This document shows positions 50,262 through 60,663 of a stretch of 64,000 nucleotides of DNA, piece by piece. A model generated the notes under the pieces. It searched no databases, was not told where the DNA came from, and worked only from the letters and a program-made list of their open reading frames with translations. Numbering within the stretch: position 1 is the first letter of the stretch; the number at the start of each line of letters is the position of its first letter. The DNA comes from Rubrivivax sp. GTDB taxonomy: Bacteria; Pseudomonadota; Gammaproteobacteria; Burkholderiales; Burkholderiaceae. Where the stretch lies: assembly GCA_016790225.1 (NCBI GenBank), contig JAEUOZ010000061.1, positions 40,575 to 104,574 on the forward strand. Direction: 5' to 3'. The translations under genes were made by a program, and so were the position numbers.

Positions 50262-51554
50262 TCACTTCATCAGGCTGGGCAGCCAGAGGGCGAGCGGCTG
50301 GAACTCCAGCACCACGAAGAGCGCGACCACCAGCATCGCCACGAAGATCCACACGCCGCGGAAGATCTGCTTCAGCGACACCTGCCTGAGCAGCGTATTG
50401 AGCACGAACAGGTTCATGCCCACCGGCGGCGAGATCAGGCCGATCTGCACCACCAGGACGATCAGCACACCGAACCAGACGGGATCGAAGCCGAGACCGG
50501 TGACAATCGGGAAGAACACCGGAATGGTCAGCAGCACCATCGACAGCTCTTCCATGATCGTGCCCAGCAGCACATAGATGGCCATCATGGCGGCCACCAC
50601 CATCAGCGGCGAGAGCCCCTGGTGCAGGATCCAGTCCTTCAGATCCGAAGGCATGGTGGTGAAGTTGATGAAGCTGGAAAAGATGGTCGCCGCGATCAGG
50701 ATGGTGAACAGCATCGCGGTGGTGCGCGCGCTCTCCACCAGCACGTCCAGCAGTGTCTTCAGCGTCAGCGCGCGCCGGGCCAGCGCAAAGAAGAAGGCGC
50801 CGGAAGCGCCGATCCCGGCGCCCTCGGTGGCCGTGAAGACACCGCCGTAGATGCCGCCCAGCACCACCACCACCAGCAGCGCCACGCCCCAGATGTCCCG
50901 CAGCGCACGCAGGCGCTGCGCCCAGCTGCTGCGCTCCCCGGCCGGGCCGGCCGCGGGGTCGCGCCAGGTCACCCAGGCGATGCCGGCCATCAGCAGCAGC
51001 ACGCACAGCAGGCCGGGCAGCACGCCGGCCGCAAAGAGCTTGCCGATGTTCGTCTCGGTGACGATGCCGTAGATGACCATGATGGTCGACGGCGGGATCA
51101 TGATGCCCAGGGTGCCGGCCGACGCGATGACACCGGCGCTCAGGTAGTCCGCATAACCCAGGCGCTTCATCGGCGGGTAGGCCACCTTGGCCATCGTTGC
51201 CGCGGTGGCGATGGAAGAGCCGCAGATGGCGCCGAAGCCGGCACAGGCGATCACGGTCGCATGCGCCAGGCCGCCGCGAACATGCCCGATCCAGGCATTG
51301 GCGGCACGAAACAGCTCGTGCGCCAGGCCGGCGCGCGCCACGAAGTTGCCCATCAGCACGAACAGCGGCACCACGCTCAAGGTGTAGGCAAATCCGGTGT
51401 CGTACACCACTTGCGCGGCGCTGGCCTGGGTGGCATCCCAGCCGCGCAGCAGGCCCAGCCCGATGAAGCCCACGAGGCCCATGGCAAAGGCCAGCGGCAC
51501 GCGAAGCAGCGCCAGCACGAAGACCGCGGCAAAACCCAGCAAGGCTTCGATCAT
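50262..51554 (-). CDS. dctM: TRAP transporter large permease subunit (DctM)
   Basis: Inner-membrane protein of 430 residues with about twelve hydrophobic segments, the ion-coupled translocating subunit of a TRAP transporter. Landmarks are VPLFVLMGNFVARAG, GFGAICGSSIATAATM, GTLGIMIPPSTIMVIYG, ILLGTIMEELSMVLLTIPVFFPI-type segments and GLISPPVGMNLFVLN. The start at 51554 overlaps the dctQ stop by four bases. Typical substrates of this family are C4-dicarboxylates or other organic acids; the exact one is not readable here. Confidence 0.94.
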   Translation of the reverse strand: MIEALLGFAAVFVLALLRVPLAFAMGLVGFIGLGLLRGWDATQASAAQVVYDTGFAYTLSVVPLFVLMGNFVARAGLAHELFRAANAWIGHVRGGLAHATVIACAGFGAICGSSIATAATMAKVAYPPMKRLGYADYLSAGVIASAGTLGIMIPPSTIMVIYGIVTETNIGKLFAAGVLPGLLCVLLLMAGIAWVTWRDPAAGPAGERSSWAQRLRALRDIWGVALLVVVVLGGIYGGVFTATEGAGIGASGAFFFALARRALTLKTLLDVLVESARTTAMLFTILIAATIFSSFINFTTMPSDLKDWILHQGLSPLMVVAAMMAIYVLLGTIMEELSMVLLTIPVFFPIVTGLGFDPVWFGVLIVLVVQIGLISPPVGMNLFVLNTLLRQVSLKQIFRGVWIFVAMLVVALFVVLEFQPLALWLPSLMK

Positions 51555-52051
51555 GAGGCGGGAGGCGCCTCCTCGACACCCACGTGGTGATGGGTCGCCG
51601 GCTGCAGCAACAGCAGCGCGTGCACCAGGCCTGCCAGTGCACACAGCCCGCTCATCAGGTAGACAAAGGGGCCAAGCGGGAGCTTCAGCTGCGCCGTCGT
51701 GTCGCCATATTCGGCCATCTGCCCGGCCTTCACCCACATCAGCCAGGCCAGGCCCAGCAGCAGGCCCATGCACAGCAGATCCACCAGCCCCTGCTGCAGG
51801 CGCTGGGCCCACGGCGGCAGAAAGGCATCCAGCGAGTCGAAGACGACATGCTCACCGCGCAGAGAGACCAAGGGCAGCGAGGCGAAGATCACCACCACCA
51901 TCAGCAACTCGGTGAGCTCCAGCGAGCCCGGCACCGAATGGCTGATGAGCTTGCGGCCGCTCACATCCACCAGCGTGAGCAGCATGATCGCAAACAGCGC
52001 CAGCGCAGCCAGCAGGCCGCAGATGGCGCGCAGGTGTCTTCGCAAGGCCAA
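51551..52051 (-). CDS. dctQ: TRAP transporter small permease subunit (DctQ)
   Basis: Four-helix membrane protein of 166 residues: LLAALALFAIMLLTLVDVSGRKL (first segment, split), GSLELTELLMVVVIFASLPLV, LLCMGLLLGLAWLMWV and VYLMSGLCALAGLVHALLLL. It starts with TTG at 52051; no ATG or GTG lies between the dctP stop and the first membrane segment, so a rare start codon is likely. It overlaps dctM by four bases and follows dctP by 13 bases. Confidence 0.88.
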   Translation of the reverse strand: MALRRHLRAICGLLAALALFAIMLLTLVDVSGRKLISHSVPGSLELTELLMVVVIFASLPLVSLRGEHVVFDSLDAFLPPWAQRLQQGLVDLLCMGLLLGLAWLMWVKAGQMAEYGDTTAQLKLPLGPFVYLMSGLCALAGLVHALLLLQPATHHHVGVEEAPPAS

Positions 52052-52064
52052 CGGACGGCGGCGC

Positions 52065-53093
52065 TTACTGCAGCTTCTGGATCTCGCTGCGCAGATCGGC
52101 CAGTGTCTTGCGGGCGTTCTTCAGGCCCTTGGCTTCCGCGGCCTTGGCCCAGGTGTCGGTCAGGCTGGCCGTGCGCTCATTGATGGCCTTGACGAACGCC
52201 GCATCGGCCCGCGTGAACTGCACCCCGTTGGCCTGCATGAAGGCCATGCCGCGACGGTCCACCTTGTCCCAGCCCTTGCCGAACATGCGCGCGGCAAACT
52301 CGCCGCTCATCTCGTCCACCGCCTTCTTCACATCGGCCGACAGCTTGTCGTAGGTGGCCTGGTTCATCATGAACACGAAGCTCGTGTTGTACAGGCCGCC
52401 CGGGAAGATGGTGGCGTGCTTGATGGTCTTTTCCAGCTTGAAGCTCTCCACGCTCTCGGCCGGGAACAGCGTGCCATCCATGACGCCGGTGGACAGCAGC
52501 TCGTAGCTCTCGGGTGCCGGCTTGAGCGTGACGTTCATGCCCAGCGACTTGCTGATCTCGTTGACCATGCCGCCACCGACGCGGAACTTCAGGCCGTCCA
52601 GATCGGCCACCTTGCTGATCGGGCGCTTGGTGTTAAGGACCAGACCCGGGCCGTGCGTGAAGACGGCCAGAACCTTGACGCCCTTGTGCTCTTCGGCCAT
52701 CGCGGGGTTGCGCGCGTAGGTGCGCTGGAAGGCCACGGACGAAGCTTCCGCGCTGTCACCCATGAAGGGCATCTCGGCCATCTGCGTGGTGACAAAACGC
52801 CCCGGCGTGTAGCCGTGCACGGTGAAGGACAGATCCGCCAGGCCGTTGCGGACGGCGTCGAAGGTGGCCGGCGGGGCCGACACGGCACGCGGCAATACAT
52901 TGCACTTCACCTTGCCCGGCACCTTCTGCTCGAGCATCTCGCACCACTCGCGCTGGGTGGTGGTGAGGATGTGGGCCGGCGGCACCCAGGCCGACAGCGT
53001 CAGGGTGGTCGTCTGCGCGCTGGCTCCCAGGGAGAGGGCAGCCAGGGCACCGGCGACGGACACACGAAGAACAGGAAGTGAGCGACGGGCCAT
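52065..53093 (-). CDS. dctP: TRAP transporter substrate-binding protein (DctP/TakP type)
   Basis: Periplasmic solute receptor of 342 residues. The signal peptide ends near residue 26 (LSLGASAQ). The mature part shows LSAWVPPAHIL, FDAVRNGLADLSFTVHGYTPGRF (split), LKFRVGGGMVNE with the carboxylate-binding Arg, and the C-terminal DTWAKAAEAKGL. It is first in a dctP-dctQ-dctM operon on the minus strand, the usual TRAP order. Regulatory genes such as dctBD are absent from the neighbourhood. Confidence 0.93.
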   Translation of the reverse strand: MARRSLPVLRVSVAGALAALSLGASAQTTTLTLSAWVPPAHILTTTQREWCEMLEQKVPGKVKCNVLPRAVSAPPATFDAVRNGLADLSFTVHGYTPGRFVTTQMAEMPFMGDSAEASSVAFQRTYARNPAMAEEHKGVKVLAVFTHGPGLVLNTKRPISKVADLDGLKFRVGGGMVNEISKSLGMNVTLKPAPESYELLSTGVMDGTLFPAESVESFKLEKTIKHATIFPGGLYNTSFVFMMNQATYDKLSADVKKAVDEMSGEFAARMFGKGWDKVDRRGMAFMQANGVQFTRADAAFVKAINERTASLTDTWAKAAEAKGLKNARKTLADLRSEIQKLQ

Positions 53094-53358
53094 GGATCGG
53101 TCTCCAGAACGGTGAATGTGCAGCTACAACGGCCGGTCGGCCACTCGCTGCTACGCATTTTCCCGAGGGTGGGCACCCGGTCCCCTGCTCGTTTTCCTTG
53201 ATCGACAGGCCTGCGCCTGCTGCGCGGACGCCACAGAACGCGCCGCGCGACGCGCTTCCCCCAAGGCCATACCCCCTGCATCGCGGGGAAGCCGGCCTTC
53301 GCGTCGGCGATCCGCCCGTAGCATGGCTTCCAGTGTCAGGTCACACGCGGGGGAGTTC

Positions 53359-53910
53359 ATGCAGATGTCATCGGGCCCATCGTCAGGCGCTTCGCTGCGT
53401 CCCTTTGGCCGCGAAGCCGGCGATCCCGCCGCATTTCCACCCGGCCCGGAGCTGCGCGATGCCTTGCGCACCGCAGTCGCCCGACTGGATGCCGCCGAGC
53501 TGACCGGCCGCCCTCAGGAACTTTCGCTCGCGCTGATCCCGGTGGCCAGCTGCTACCGCACGCTGGGCGCCCACCTCGCGGCGCAGGATGTGCTGCGTCA
53601 GGCGCTGCGCCATGCGCGCCTGGTGGGCTCCAGCGAGCTGCTGACCGATGTGCTGTGCGAGCTGGCGGAGACCGCCTGCCGACTGGCCGAAGAGCTGCAG
53701 CGCGCCGATCAGGCCGGCGCCCGCGCGGCCCGTGAACGGGCGCGCGACGAAGCCTTCGAAGCCGCGTCTCTCGCCCACCGCTGCACCGATGAAACCTGGT
53801 CTGCCCAGGCCCTGCTGCGCATCAGCGATGTGCTCAACCGCTGCGGTGACCACGATGATGCGGCCTGGCTGCAGGCGCGCGCCGTGGTGCTGATGGCCCA
53901 GCCCCGCTGA
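53359..53910 (+). CDS. Unrecognised helical protein, TPR-like
   Basis: A 183-residue soluble protein without signal peptide. The ATG at 53359 is chosen because GGGGGAG lies just upstream; an open frame extends further 5' but has atypical composition. Residues 45-175 are helical and Ala/Leu/Arg-rich with a tandem helix-pair pattern (LALIPVASCYRTLGAHLAAQDVLRQALRHARL split, LTDVLCELAETACRLAEELQ, WSAQALLRISDVLNRCGDHDDAAWLQ split), which looks like three to four TPR-like units. I do not recognise a specific family. It is divergent from the TRAP operon and convergent with the PEP-CTERM gene. Confidence 0.65.
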   Translation: MQMSSGPSSGASLRPFGREAGDPAAFPPGPELRDALRTAVARLDAAELTGRPQELSLALIPVASCYRTLGAHLAAQDVLRQALRHARLVGSSELLTDVLCELAETACRLAEELQRADQAGARAARERARDEAFEAASLAHRCTDETWSAQALLRISDVLNRCGDHDDAAWLQARAVVLMAQPR

Positions 53911-53997
53911 GCCCGGCGCCGCTGCCGGCGCTGAACGCGCCGCGCCGCCAAAGAGCCGGCCTCCAGCGAGGGCCGGCCTTCATGCCGATCCCGCAGC

Positions 53998-54717
53998 TCA
54001 GCCCGCCCGCCGGCGGCGAGCCGCCACGGCCACCAGCCCCAGACCTGCCAGCATCAAGGCATAGGTGCCGGGCTCCGGAATCGGCGCCACCGGTGGAACC
54101 CCGCCGCCGACGAAGCTGAGGTTGATTTCCTGCACCGCGTGCTCGTAGGCTTGACCGTCGAACCCGGAGGCCAGGAATTCCAGGCCGACGATGCGATCCA
54201 GATCGCAGCTGCTGCCGCCGACGAGCGTGCAGCTCATGGAGGCGAACGGGGTGACCAGATCGCCGAACGCGCTGCCGGTCAACGCCGAGCTCGCCCACAG
54301 GAAGTCCCCGTCGGCATCGGCCAGGGCCACGGTCAGGCTGCCCTTGCCACCCACCCCGCTGCCCAGCACGGACACGGTGTCGAAGGCGCCCAGATCCGTC
54401 GGCACCGAGAACTGGTAGCTGAGGTTGACGTAGGAATAGTCGTTGCCGCCTTCGTGCTGCAGCCGCATGACGCCCGGAACACTCACGTTGTCGAGCACGA
54501 CGGCGTCGGACGAGGCGGTGACGAAGGAGTAGTAGCGCGTCGGATCCCCGGTGCCGATGTCCGCGTTGATGCCCGCAGCCGTGGTGGAGCCGAAGCCGTT
54601 CGACGTGGCGTTGACCAGGGTCGCCCCGGCATCGAAGTTGTCGATGACCGTCGCGGCCTGCGCCGCAGACAGGCCCAGGCAGGCGGCAAGCGCACCCGTC
54701 AGTGCAGTGAGTTTCAT
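53998..54717 (-). CDS. PEP-CTERM sorting domain protein
   Basis: Exported 239-residue protein. The signal peptide is MKLTALTGALAACLGLSAAQA. A beta-rich Gly/Asp/Ser middle (about 22-205) has two cysteines in SMSCTLVGGSSCDLD. The C-terminus is a complete PEP-CTERM tail: PEPGTYALML at 214-223, a hydrophobic helix and a terminal ARRRRAG. Such tails are recognised by exosortase in bacteria that make exopolysaccharide. No exosortase gene is in the window. A good AGGAAG ribosome binding site precedes the start at 54717. Function of the body is unknown. Confidence 0.9.
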   Translation of the reverse strand: MKLTALTGALAACLGLSAAQAATVIDNFDAGATLVNATSNGFGSTTAAGINADIGTGDPTRYYSFVTASSDAVVLDNVSVPGVMRLQHEGGNDYSYVNLSYQFSVPTDLGAFDTVSVLGSGVGGKGSLTVALADADGDFLWASSALTGSAFGDLVTPFASMSCTLVGGSSCDLDRIVGLEFLASGFDGQAYEHAVQEINLSFVGGGVPPVAPIPEPGTYALMLAGLGLVAVAARRRRAG

Positions 54718-54939
54718 GTGAGGTCTTCCTGTAGGAGAACGCGGAGCCATCCGACCGGTCAGCACGCGGGCTGCATGGAGCCTCTTCCCAACGACCGTGT
54801 CAGTGTTCACGGATGCTCGCGCCTGGCTGCGCACCGGTCAAGCCACGAACGGCCCCTTGCGGGCGCTTGAGCGCACGCCTCCCCCGCAATGGCGGGCCAC
54901 CGAGACAGGCGCCCCGGGCAGCTTGTCCGGCGCGCCGCA

Positions 54940-57900
54940 TCAGCTGCGCGCGAGCACCGGCGCCAGCGCTGAGCCGGTGTGGCTGCGCGCTGCCACCACC
55001 GCTTCAGGCGTGCCCTGCACCACCAGCCGGCCCCCGGCATCGCCGCCTTCGGGGCCCAGATCGATCACCCAGTCGGCCTCGGCGATGACGTCGAGATCGT
55101 GCTCGATGACCACCACCGAGTGACCGGCGTCCACCAGTCGATGCAGCACACGGATCAGGCGCTCCACGTCGGCCATGTGCAGACCGACCGTCGGCTCGTC
55201 CAGCACGTACAAGGTCTGCGGCATGCGGTTGCCGCGGCGCGTGACGTCATCGCGCACCTTGCTGAGCTCGGTGACCAGCTTGATGCGCTGCGCCTCGCCG
55301 CCGGAGAGCGTGGGCGAGGGCTGGCCCAGCGTCAGGTAGCCCAGGCCCACATCCTTGAGCAGCTGCAGTGGGTGCGCGATCGAGGGCATGCTGGCGAAGA
55401 AGTCCACCGCCTCGTCGACCTCCATCTGCAGCACATCGCCGATGCTCTTGCCGCGCCAGGTGACCGCCAGCGTCTGCGGATTGAAGCGCGCGCCATGGCA
55501 GACGTCGCAGGGCACCTTCACGTCCGGCAGGAAGCTCATCTCGATGGTGCGCACGCCCTGGCCCTCGCAGGCGGGGCAGCGGCCGTCACCGGTATTGAAC
55601 GAGAAGCGGGCTGCCGCATAGCCGCGGGCCTTGGCCTCCAGCGTCTCGGTGAAGAGCTTGCGAATGGTGTCCCAGAATCCGATGTAGGTGGCGGGGCAGG
55701 AACGGGGGGTCTTGCCGATGGGCGTCTGGTCCACCTCCAGCACACGATCGATGGACTCGAAGCCGCTGACGCCGGAGCAGCCGGCCCAGGCCGGCAGCGA
55801 GCCCGCGGCCTGCGCCTCGCGGCCAGCCTTGCTGGCGCGCTGCGCCACCGCCGCCTGCACGTTGGTCAGCAGCACATCGCGCGCCAGGGTGCTCTTGCCC
55901 GATCCGGAAACGCCGGTCACGGCCACCAGTCGCCGCAGGGGCACCTGCAGATCCAGATGTTGAAGGTTGTGCAGCGCAGCACCGCGCAGCACCAGGCCCG
56001 CGCCGTCGTGCGCATCCACGGCTCGCCGCGGCTGCACCGGGTGGCGCATCGGGTGTGCCAGCAGGCGGCCTGTCACGGAAGCCGGCTCGCGCGTCAGCTC
56101 GGCCACGCTGCCCTGGGCCACCAGCTGCCCGCCGCGGCGCCCGGCGCCAGGGCCGATGTCGATGATGTGGTCAGCGCGCCGGATGGTGTCTTCGTCATGC
56201 TCCACCACCACCAGCGTGTTGCCCTTGTCGCCCAGGCGCTTGAGCGCCTTGAGCAGGATGCCGTTGTCGCGCGGGTGCAGCCCGATGGTCGGCTCGTCCA
56301 GCACGTAGCACACACCCTGCAGGTTGCTGCCCAGCTGCGCCGCCAGGCGGATGCGCTGCGCCTCGCCTCCACTGAGCGTGGGGGCGGCGCGGTCCAGCGT
56401 CAGGTAGCCCAGGCCCACCTCCTCCAGGAATTCCAGCCGGCTGCGGATCTCGGTGATGACGTCGCGCGAGATGTCGGCCTCGCGGCCTTCCAGCACCAGC
56501 TGCTCCACCCAGCGGCGGGTCCGGGCCACCGACAGGCGCGCGATGCGTGTGATGGGTTCGCCGCCGAAGGTGACGGCGCGCGAGCTGGGGTTCAGCCGCG
56601 TGCCTTCGCAATCAGGGCACGGCTCGTCGACCAGGCCTTCGGCCTCGGCCTCCTCGGCCGGAAAGCTCATCTCGCGGCCCTTGGCGTCGTCCTCGCGCAC
56701 GGAGTCGTCGTAGACGCGGCGCTGCTCGCGCGTGAGCTTCAGGCCCGTGCCCACGCAGCTGCGGCACCAGCCGTGCTTGCTGTTGTAGCTGAACATGCGC
56801 GGATCCAGCTCTGGATAGCTGGTGCCACACACCGGGCAGGCGCGCTTGGTGGAGAAGACCTTGACGCTGCCCAAGGCCACGGTCGAATCGCCGCTTTCCA
56901 GCGCCTCAGACAGTCCATCCAGCGGGTGCAGCAGGTGCAGCACGCCCTTGCCCAGTTCCAGCGTGCGGCTGAGCGCGGCACGCAGCTCGGCTTCGTTCTC
57001 GGGCGTGACACGCAGGTCGGCCACCGGCAGCTCCAGCGTGTGCTCCTTGAAGCGGTCGATGCGCGGGAAAGGATCGAGGCGCAGGAATTCGCCGTCCACG
57101 CGCAGATGGCTGTGCCCGCGCGCCTTGGCCCACTTGGCCAGATCGGTGTAGACGCCCTTGCGGTTGATCACCAACGGCGCAAGCAAGCCGACATGCTGGC
57201 CGCGGTGGTCGCGCAGCAGCTGTGCGGCGATGCTCTCGGCGCTCTGCGGCCGCACCTCGGCGCCGTCGTGGATGCAGTGCTGCAGACCGAGTTTGACCCA
57301 CAGCAGGCGCATGAAGTGCCAGACCTCGGTGGTCGTGGCCACGGTGCTCTTGCGCCCGCCGCGCGAGAGCCGCTGCTCGATGGCCACTGTGGGCGGGATG
57401 CCGCGCACCGCATCCACCTCGGGCCGGCCGGCGGGCTGCACGATGCTGCGCGCGTAGGCATTCAGGCTCTCCAGGTAGCGGCGCTGGCCTTCGTTGAAGA
57501 GGATGTCGAAAGCCAGCGTGCTCTTGCCCGAACCCGAGACGCCGGTGACGACATTGAAGCGGCCGCGCGGGATGTCCACCGAGAGGCCGACGCGCGAGCG
57601 GTCCTTTGCCGCCGCGTTTGCGCCGGCCGGCAGCGGCCCGCGCAGGTTGTGTTCGCGTGCGTTGACGATGCGGATGTGTTCGCCGTCCGCCTCGCTGCCG
57701 GCGCGATAGCGCGGCGGCGGCTCGGCCGCGCCCACGCCCAGGCTCTGGTCGTACTCGCGCAGCGCCGCGCCGGTGTGAGAGCCCGCATGCGCGCGCAGAT
57801 CGTCCGGCGTGCCGGTGGCCACCAGCCGGCCGCCGGCCTCGCCCCCTTCAGGACCGAGGTCGATCAGCCAGTCGGCCGCGCGGATCACATCCAGGTTGTG

Positions 57901-60663
57901 CTCGATCACCAGCAGCGAGTGCCCGGCGTCCAGCAGCTTGCGCAGCGCGCGCATCAGCTTGGCGATGTCGTCGAAGTGCAGGCCCGTGGTGGGTTCGTCG
58001 AAGAGGAACAGCGTCCCCTTGCGCGCCACGCGCTGCAGCGGCGATGAGGCCGCTTCGGCGAGGAAGCCGGCCAGCTTCAGGCGCTGCGCCTCGCCGCCGC
58101 TCAAGGTGGGCACGGGCTGACCCAGGCGCACATAGTCCAGGCCCACGTCGACGATGGGCTGCAGCTTGCTCAGCACCTCGCGGTCGTCGCGGAACAGCGC
58201 CACCGCTTCGCTGACGGTGAGATCCAGCACGTCGGCCACGCTGAGCTGCCGCGGCCCGCGGACCAGCTTGACTTCCAGCAGCTCGGCGCGGAATCGGCGG
58301 CCGTCGCAATCGGGGCAGCGCAGGTAGACGTCGGAGAGAAACTGCATCTCCACATGCTCGAAGCCCGAGCCGCCGCAGGTCGGGCACCGGCCGTCACCGG
58401 CATTGAAGCTGAACATGCCAGCGCCGTAGCTGCGTTCCAGCGCCATCGGTGCACCGGCAAAGAGCTTGCGGATCTCGTCGAACGCGCCCACGTAGCTGGC
58501 AGGGTTGCTGCGCGCGGTCTTGCCGATCGGGCTCTGATCGACGAAGACGGCGTCGGCGAGCCAGTCTGCGCCCAGCAGCCGCTCGTGCGCGCCGGGCGCT
58601 TCGGTCGCCTTGCCGAAGTGGCGGGCCAGCGCGGGATACAGCACATCCTGGATCAGCGTGCTCTTGCCGGAGCCCGAGACGCCCGTCACGCAGACCAGGC
58701 GCTGCAGCGGGATCTCCACATCGATGCCCTGCAGGTTGTGCTCACGCACGGCCTGCAGCAGGAGCCGCGGCGTGGAGGCTTCCACCAGCCGTCGGAAGCC
58801 CAGGCCGACACTCTTGCGCGCACCCAGGTAGGCGCCTGTCAGCGTATCCGCCGATCGGGCGGCATGCGGTGTGCCGTCGAAGACCACCTGGCCGCCCCGC
58901 TCGCCGGGGCCCGGGCCCATGTCGATCAGGCGGTCAGCAGCGAGCATCACGGCCGGGTCATGCTCCACCACCACCAGGGTGTTTCCGGCATCGCGCAAGC
59001 GGTGCATGGCCTGCACGATGCGGTTCATGTCGCGCGGGTGCAGGCCGATGCTGGGCTCGTCCAGCACGAACAGCGTATTGACCAGCGAGGTGCCGAGTGC
59101 CGTGGTCAGGTTGATGCGCTGCACTTCGCCGCCGCTGAGCGTGCGGCTCTGGCGATCCAGCGTGAGGTAGCCCAGGCCGACGTCGCACAGGTATTTCAGG
59201 CGCGTGCGCACCTCGTCCAGCAGCAGCTTCAGCGCATCGTCCAGCAGGCCGCTGGGCAACGAAAGGCCCGGGCTCGCGCCGTCTTCGGCCTGCCCGTCGA
59301 AGAAGCGGCGCAGGCGATCGATAGGCAGCTGCATCAGATCGTGCAGGTTCAGGCCGGGCAAGGCCTGCAGCTGCTCGGGTGACCAGCTGGCACCCACGGG
59401 CAGGAAGCGCTTGGCCGGCGGCAGCGCGGCATCCGCTTCGCTCCGGCCACCCAGGCGCCACAGCAGCGCTTCGGTCTTCAGGCGCGCGCCTGCGCATGTG
59501 GCGCAAGGCGTATAGCTGCGGTACTTGGACAAGAGCACGCGGATGTGCATCTTGTAGGCCTTGCTCTCCAGGTAGCCGAAGAAGCGCCGCACGCCGTACC
59601 ACTGCTTGTTCCACTGTCCCGTCCAGTGCGGCGAGCCTTCGATCACCCACTCGTGCTGCGCCGCCGTGAGCTGGCTCCAGGGCGTGTCTCTGGGGATGCC
59701 GGCCTCGCCCGCATGGCGTATCAGGTCGTCCTGGCACTCGGCCCAGGCGGGCGTCTGCAAGGGCTTGATCGCGCCATTGCGCAAGGTCTTGCGGTGGTCG
59801 GGGATCACCAGACCGAGGTCGACGCCGATCACCCGCCCGAAGCCGCGGCAGCTGTCGCAGGCGCCGTAGGCCGAGTTGAAGCTGAACATGGCCGGCTGCG
59901 GTTCGGCATACCGGCGGTTGCTCTCGGGGCAGTGAAGCCCGGTGGACCAGCGCCAGCGCGTGCCGTCCTCGCCCACGTGCACGTTCAGGCGGCCGCCGCC
60001 GCGCTTGAGCGCCAGCTCGATGGCCTCGACCACGCGCACCTTCTCGGCCGCCGAAAAGCGGAAGCGATCGGCCACGACATCCAGGATCTTGCGCTCGCCC
60101 TCGATGCGCTCGGACTGCACCCGCGTGAAGCCGCTGGCGGACAGCCACTGCTCCTGCTGCTCCGCGCTGATGTCCGCCGGCAGCTCCACCGGAAAGCTCA
60201 GCACCAGGCGCGGATCACCCGCGGCTGCACTGCGCTGCTGGAGATCGTCGTGGATGGTCTGCGGCGTGTCGTGACGCACCGGCAGCGCGGTGTCCTGGTC
60301 GAACAGCTGGGCAGCCCGCGCGAAGAGCAGCTTCAGGTGATCGTTCAGCTCCGTCATCGTGCCCACGGTGCTGCGGCTGGTTCGCACCGGGTTGGTCTGG
60401 TCGATGGCGATGGCCGGCGGTACGCCGTCCACCTTGTCGACCGCGGGGCGATCCATGCGGTCAAGGAACTGCCGCGCATAGGCGCTGAAGGTCTCGACGT
60501 AACGCCGCTGGCCCTCGGCGTAGAGCGTGTCGAACACGAGGCTGGACTTGCCCGAGCCGCTGGGCCCGGTGACCACCGTCATCTCGCCGGTACGGATATC
60601 CAGGTCCAGGTTCTTGAGGTTGTGCTGCCGCGCGCCTCGGATACGGATCTGGCCGTGTGACAT
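54940..60663 (-). CDS. uvrA: Double-length UvrA-type excinuclease subunit (tandem UvrA)
   Basis: A single 1907-residue frame containing two UvrA-like units in tandem (about 1-990 and 995-1907). Each has two ABC ATPase cassettes. Walker A motifs are GPSGSGKS (33-40) and GVSGSGKS (near 661, 1043 and 1586). Signatures LSGGE(V/A)QR lie near 509, 854, 1432 and 1788. Both units keep paired Cys zinc motifs such as CPTCGGSG and CPACEGQG. Canonical UvrA is about 940 residues with two cassettes and acts as a dimer in damage recognition. This protein could be a covalent pseudo-dimer; UvrB binding is not assured. The start at 60663 gives [20 protein letters not shown], the family N-terminus. No LexA-type box is seen upstream. 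Confidence 0.93.
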   Translation of the reverse strand: MSHGQIRIRGARQHNLKNLDLDIRTGEMTVVTGPSGSGKSSLVFDTLYAEGQRRYVETFSAYARQFLDRMDRPAVDKVDGVPPAIAIDQTNPVRTSRSTVGTMTELNDHLKLLFARAAQLFDQDTALPVRHDTPQTIHDDLQQRSAAAGDPRLVLSFPVELPADISAEQQEQWLSASGFTRVQSERIEGERKILDVVADRFRFSAAEKVRVVEAIELALKRGGGRLNVHVGEDGTRWRWSTGLHCPESNRRYAEPQPAMFSFNSAYGACDSCRGFGRVIGVDLGLVIPDHRKTLRNGAIKPLQTPAWAECQDDLIRHAGEAGIPRDTPWSQLTAAQHEWVIEGSPHWTGQWNKQWYGVRRFFGYLESKAYKMHIRVLLSKYRSYTPCATCAGARLKTEALLWRLGGRSEADAALPPAKRFLPVGASWSPEQLQALPGLNLHDLMQLPIDRLRRFFDGQAEDGASPGLSLPSGLLDDALKLLLDEVRTRLKYLCDVGLGYLTLDRQSRTLSGGEVQRINLTTALGTSLVNTLFVLDEPSIGLHPRDMNRIVQAMHRLRDAGNTLVVVEHDPAVMLAADRLIDMGPGPGERGGQVVFDGTPHAARSADTLTGAYLGARKSVGLGFRRLVEASTPRLLLQAVREHNLQGIDVEIPLQRLVCVTGVSGSGKSTLIQDVLYPALARHFGKATEAPGAHERLLGADWLADAVFVDQSPIGKTARSNPASYVGAFDEIRKLFAGAPMALERSYGAGMFSFNAGDGRCPTCGGSGFEHVEMQFLSDVYLRCPDCDGRRFRAELLEVKLVRGPRQLSVADVLDLTVSEAVALFRDDREVLSKLQPIVDVGLDYVRLGQPVPTLSGGEAQRLKLAGFLAEAASSPLQRVARKGTLFLFDEPTTGLHFDDIAKLMRALRKLLDAGHSLLVIEHNLDVIRAADWLIDLGPEGGEAGGRLVATGTPDDLRAHAGSHTGAALREYDQSLGVGAAEPPPRYRAGSEADGEHIRIVNAREHNLRGPLPAGANAAAKDRSRVGLSVDIPRGRFNVVTGVSGSGKSTLAFDILFNEGQRRYLESLNAYARSIVQPAGRPEVDAVRGIPPTVAIEQRLSRGGRKSTVATTTEVWHFMRLLWVKLGLQHCIHDGAEVRPQSAESIAAQLLRDHRGQHVGLLAPLVINRKGVYTDLAKWAKARGHSHLRVDGEFLRLDPFPRIDRFKEHTLELPVADLRVTPENEAELRAALSRTLELGKGVLHLLHPLDGLSEALESGDSTVALGSVKVFSTKRACPVCGTSYPELDPRMFSYNSKHGWCRSCVGTGLKLTREQRRVYDDSVREDDAKGREMSFPAEEAEAEGLVDEPCPDCEGTRLNPSSRAVTFGGEPITRIARLSVARTRRWVEQLVLEGREADISRDVITEIRSRLEFLEEVGLGYLTLDRAAPTLSGGEAQRIRLAAQLGSNLQGVCYVLDEPTIGLHPRDNGILLKALKRLGDKGNTLVVVEHDEDTIRRADHIIDIGPGAGRRGGQLVAQGSVAELTREPASVTGRLLAHPMRHPVQPRRAVDAHDGAGLVLRGAALHNLQHLDLQVPLRRLVAVTGVSGSGKSTLARDVLLTNVQAAVAQRASKAGREAQAAGSLPAWAGCSGVSGFESIDRVLEVDQTPIGKTPRSCPATYIGFWDTIRKLFTETLEAKARGYAAARFSFNTGDGRCPACEGQGVRTIEMSFLPDVKVPCDVCHGARFNPQTLAVTWRGKSIGDVLQMEVDEAVDFFASMPSIAHPLQLLKDVGLGYLTLGQPSPTLSGGEAQRIKLVTELSKVRDDVTRRGNRMPQTLYVLDEPTVGLHMADVERLIRVLHRLVDAGHSVVVIEHDLDVIAEADWVIDLGPEGGDAGGRLVVQGTPEAVVAARSHTGSALAPVLARS

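Noticed and set aside
54979..58047. Open frame of over 1000 codons on the plus strand opposite the uvrA-type gene
   Set aside because: It mirrors the codon pattern of the strongly supported minus-strand gene, has Ala/Gln/His-rich nonsense composition and matches no family. It is a high-GC shadow.
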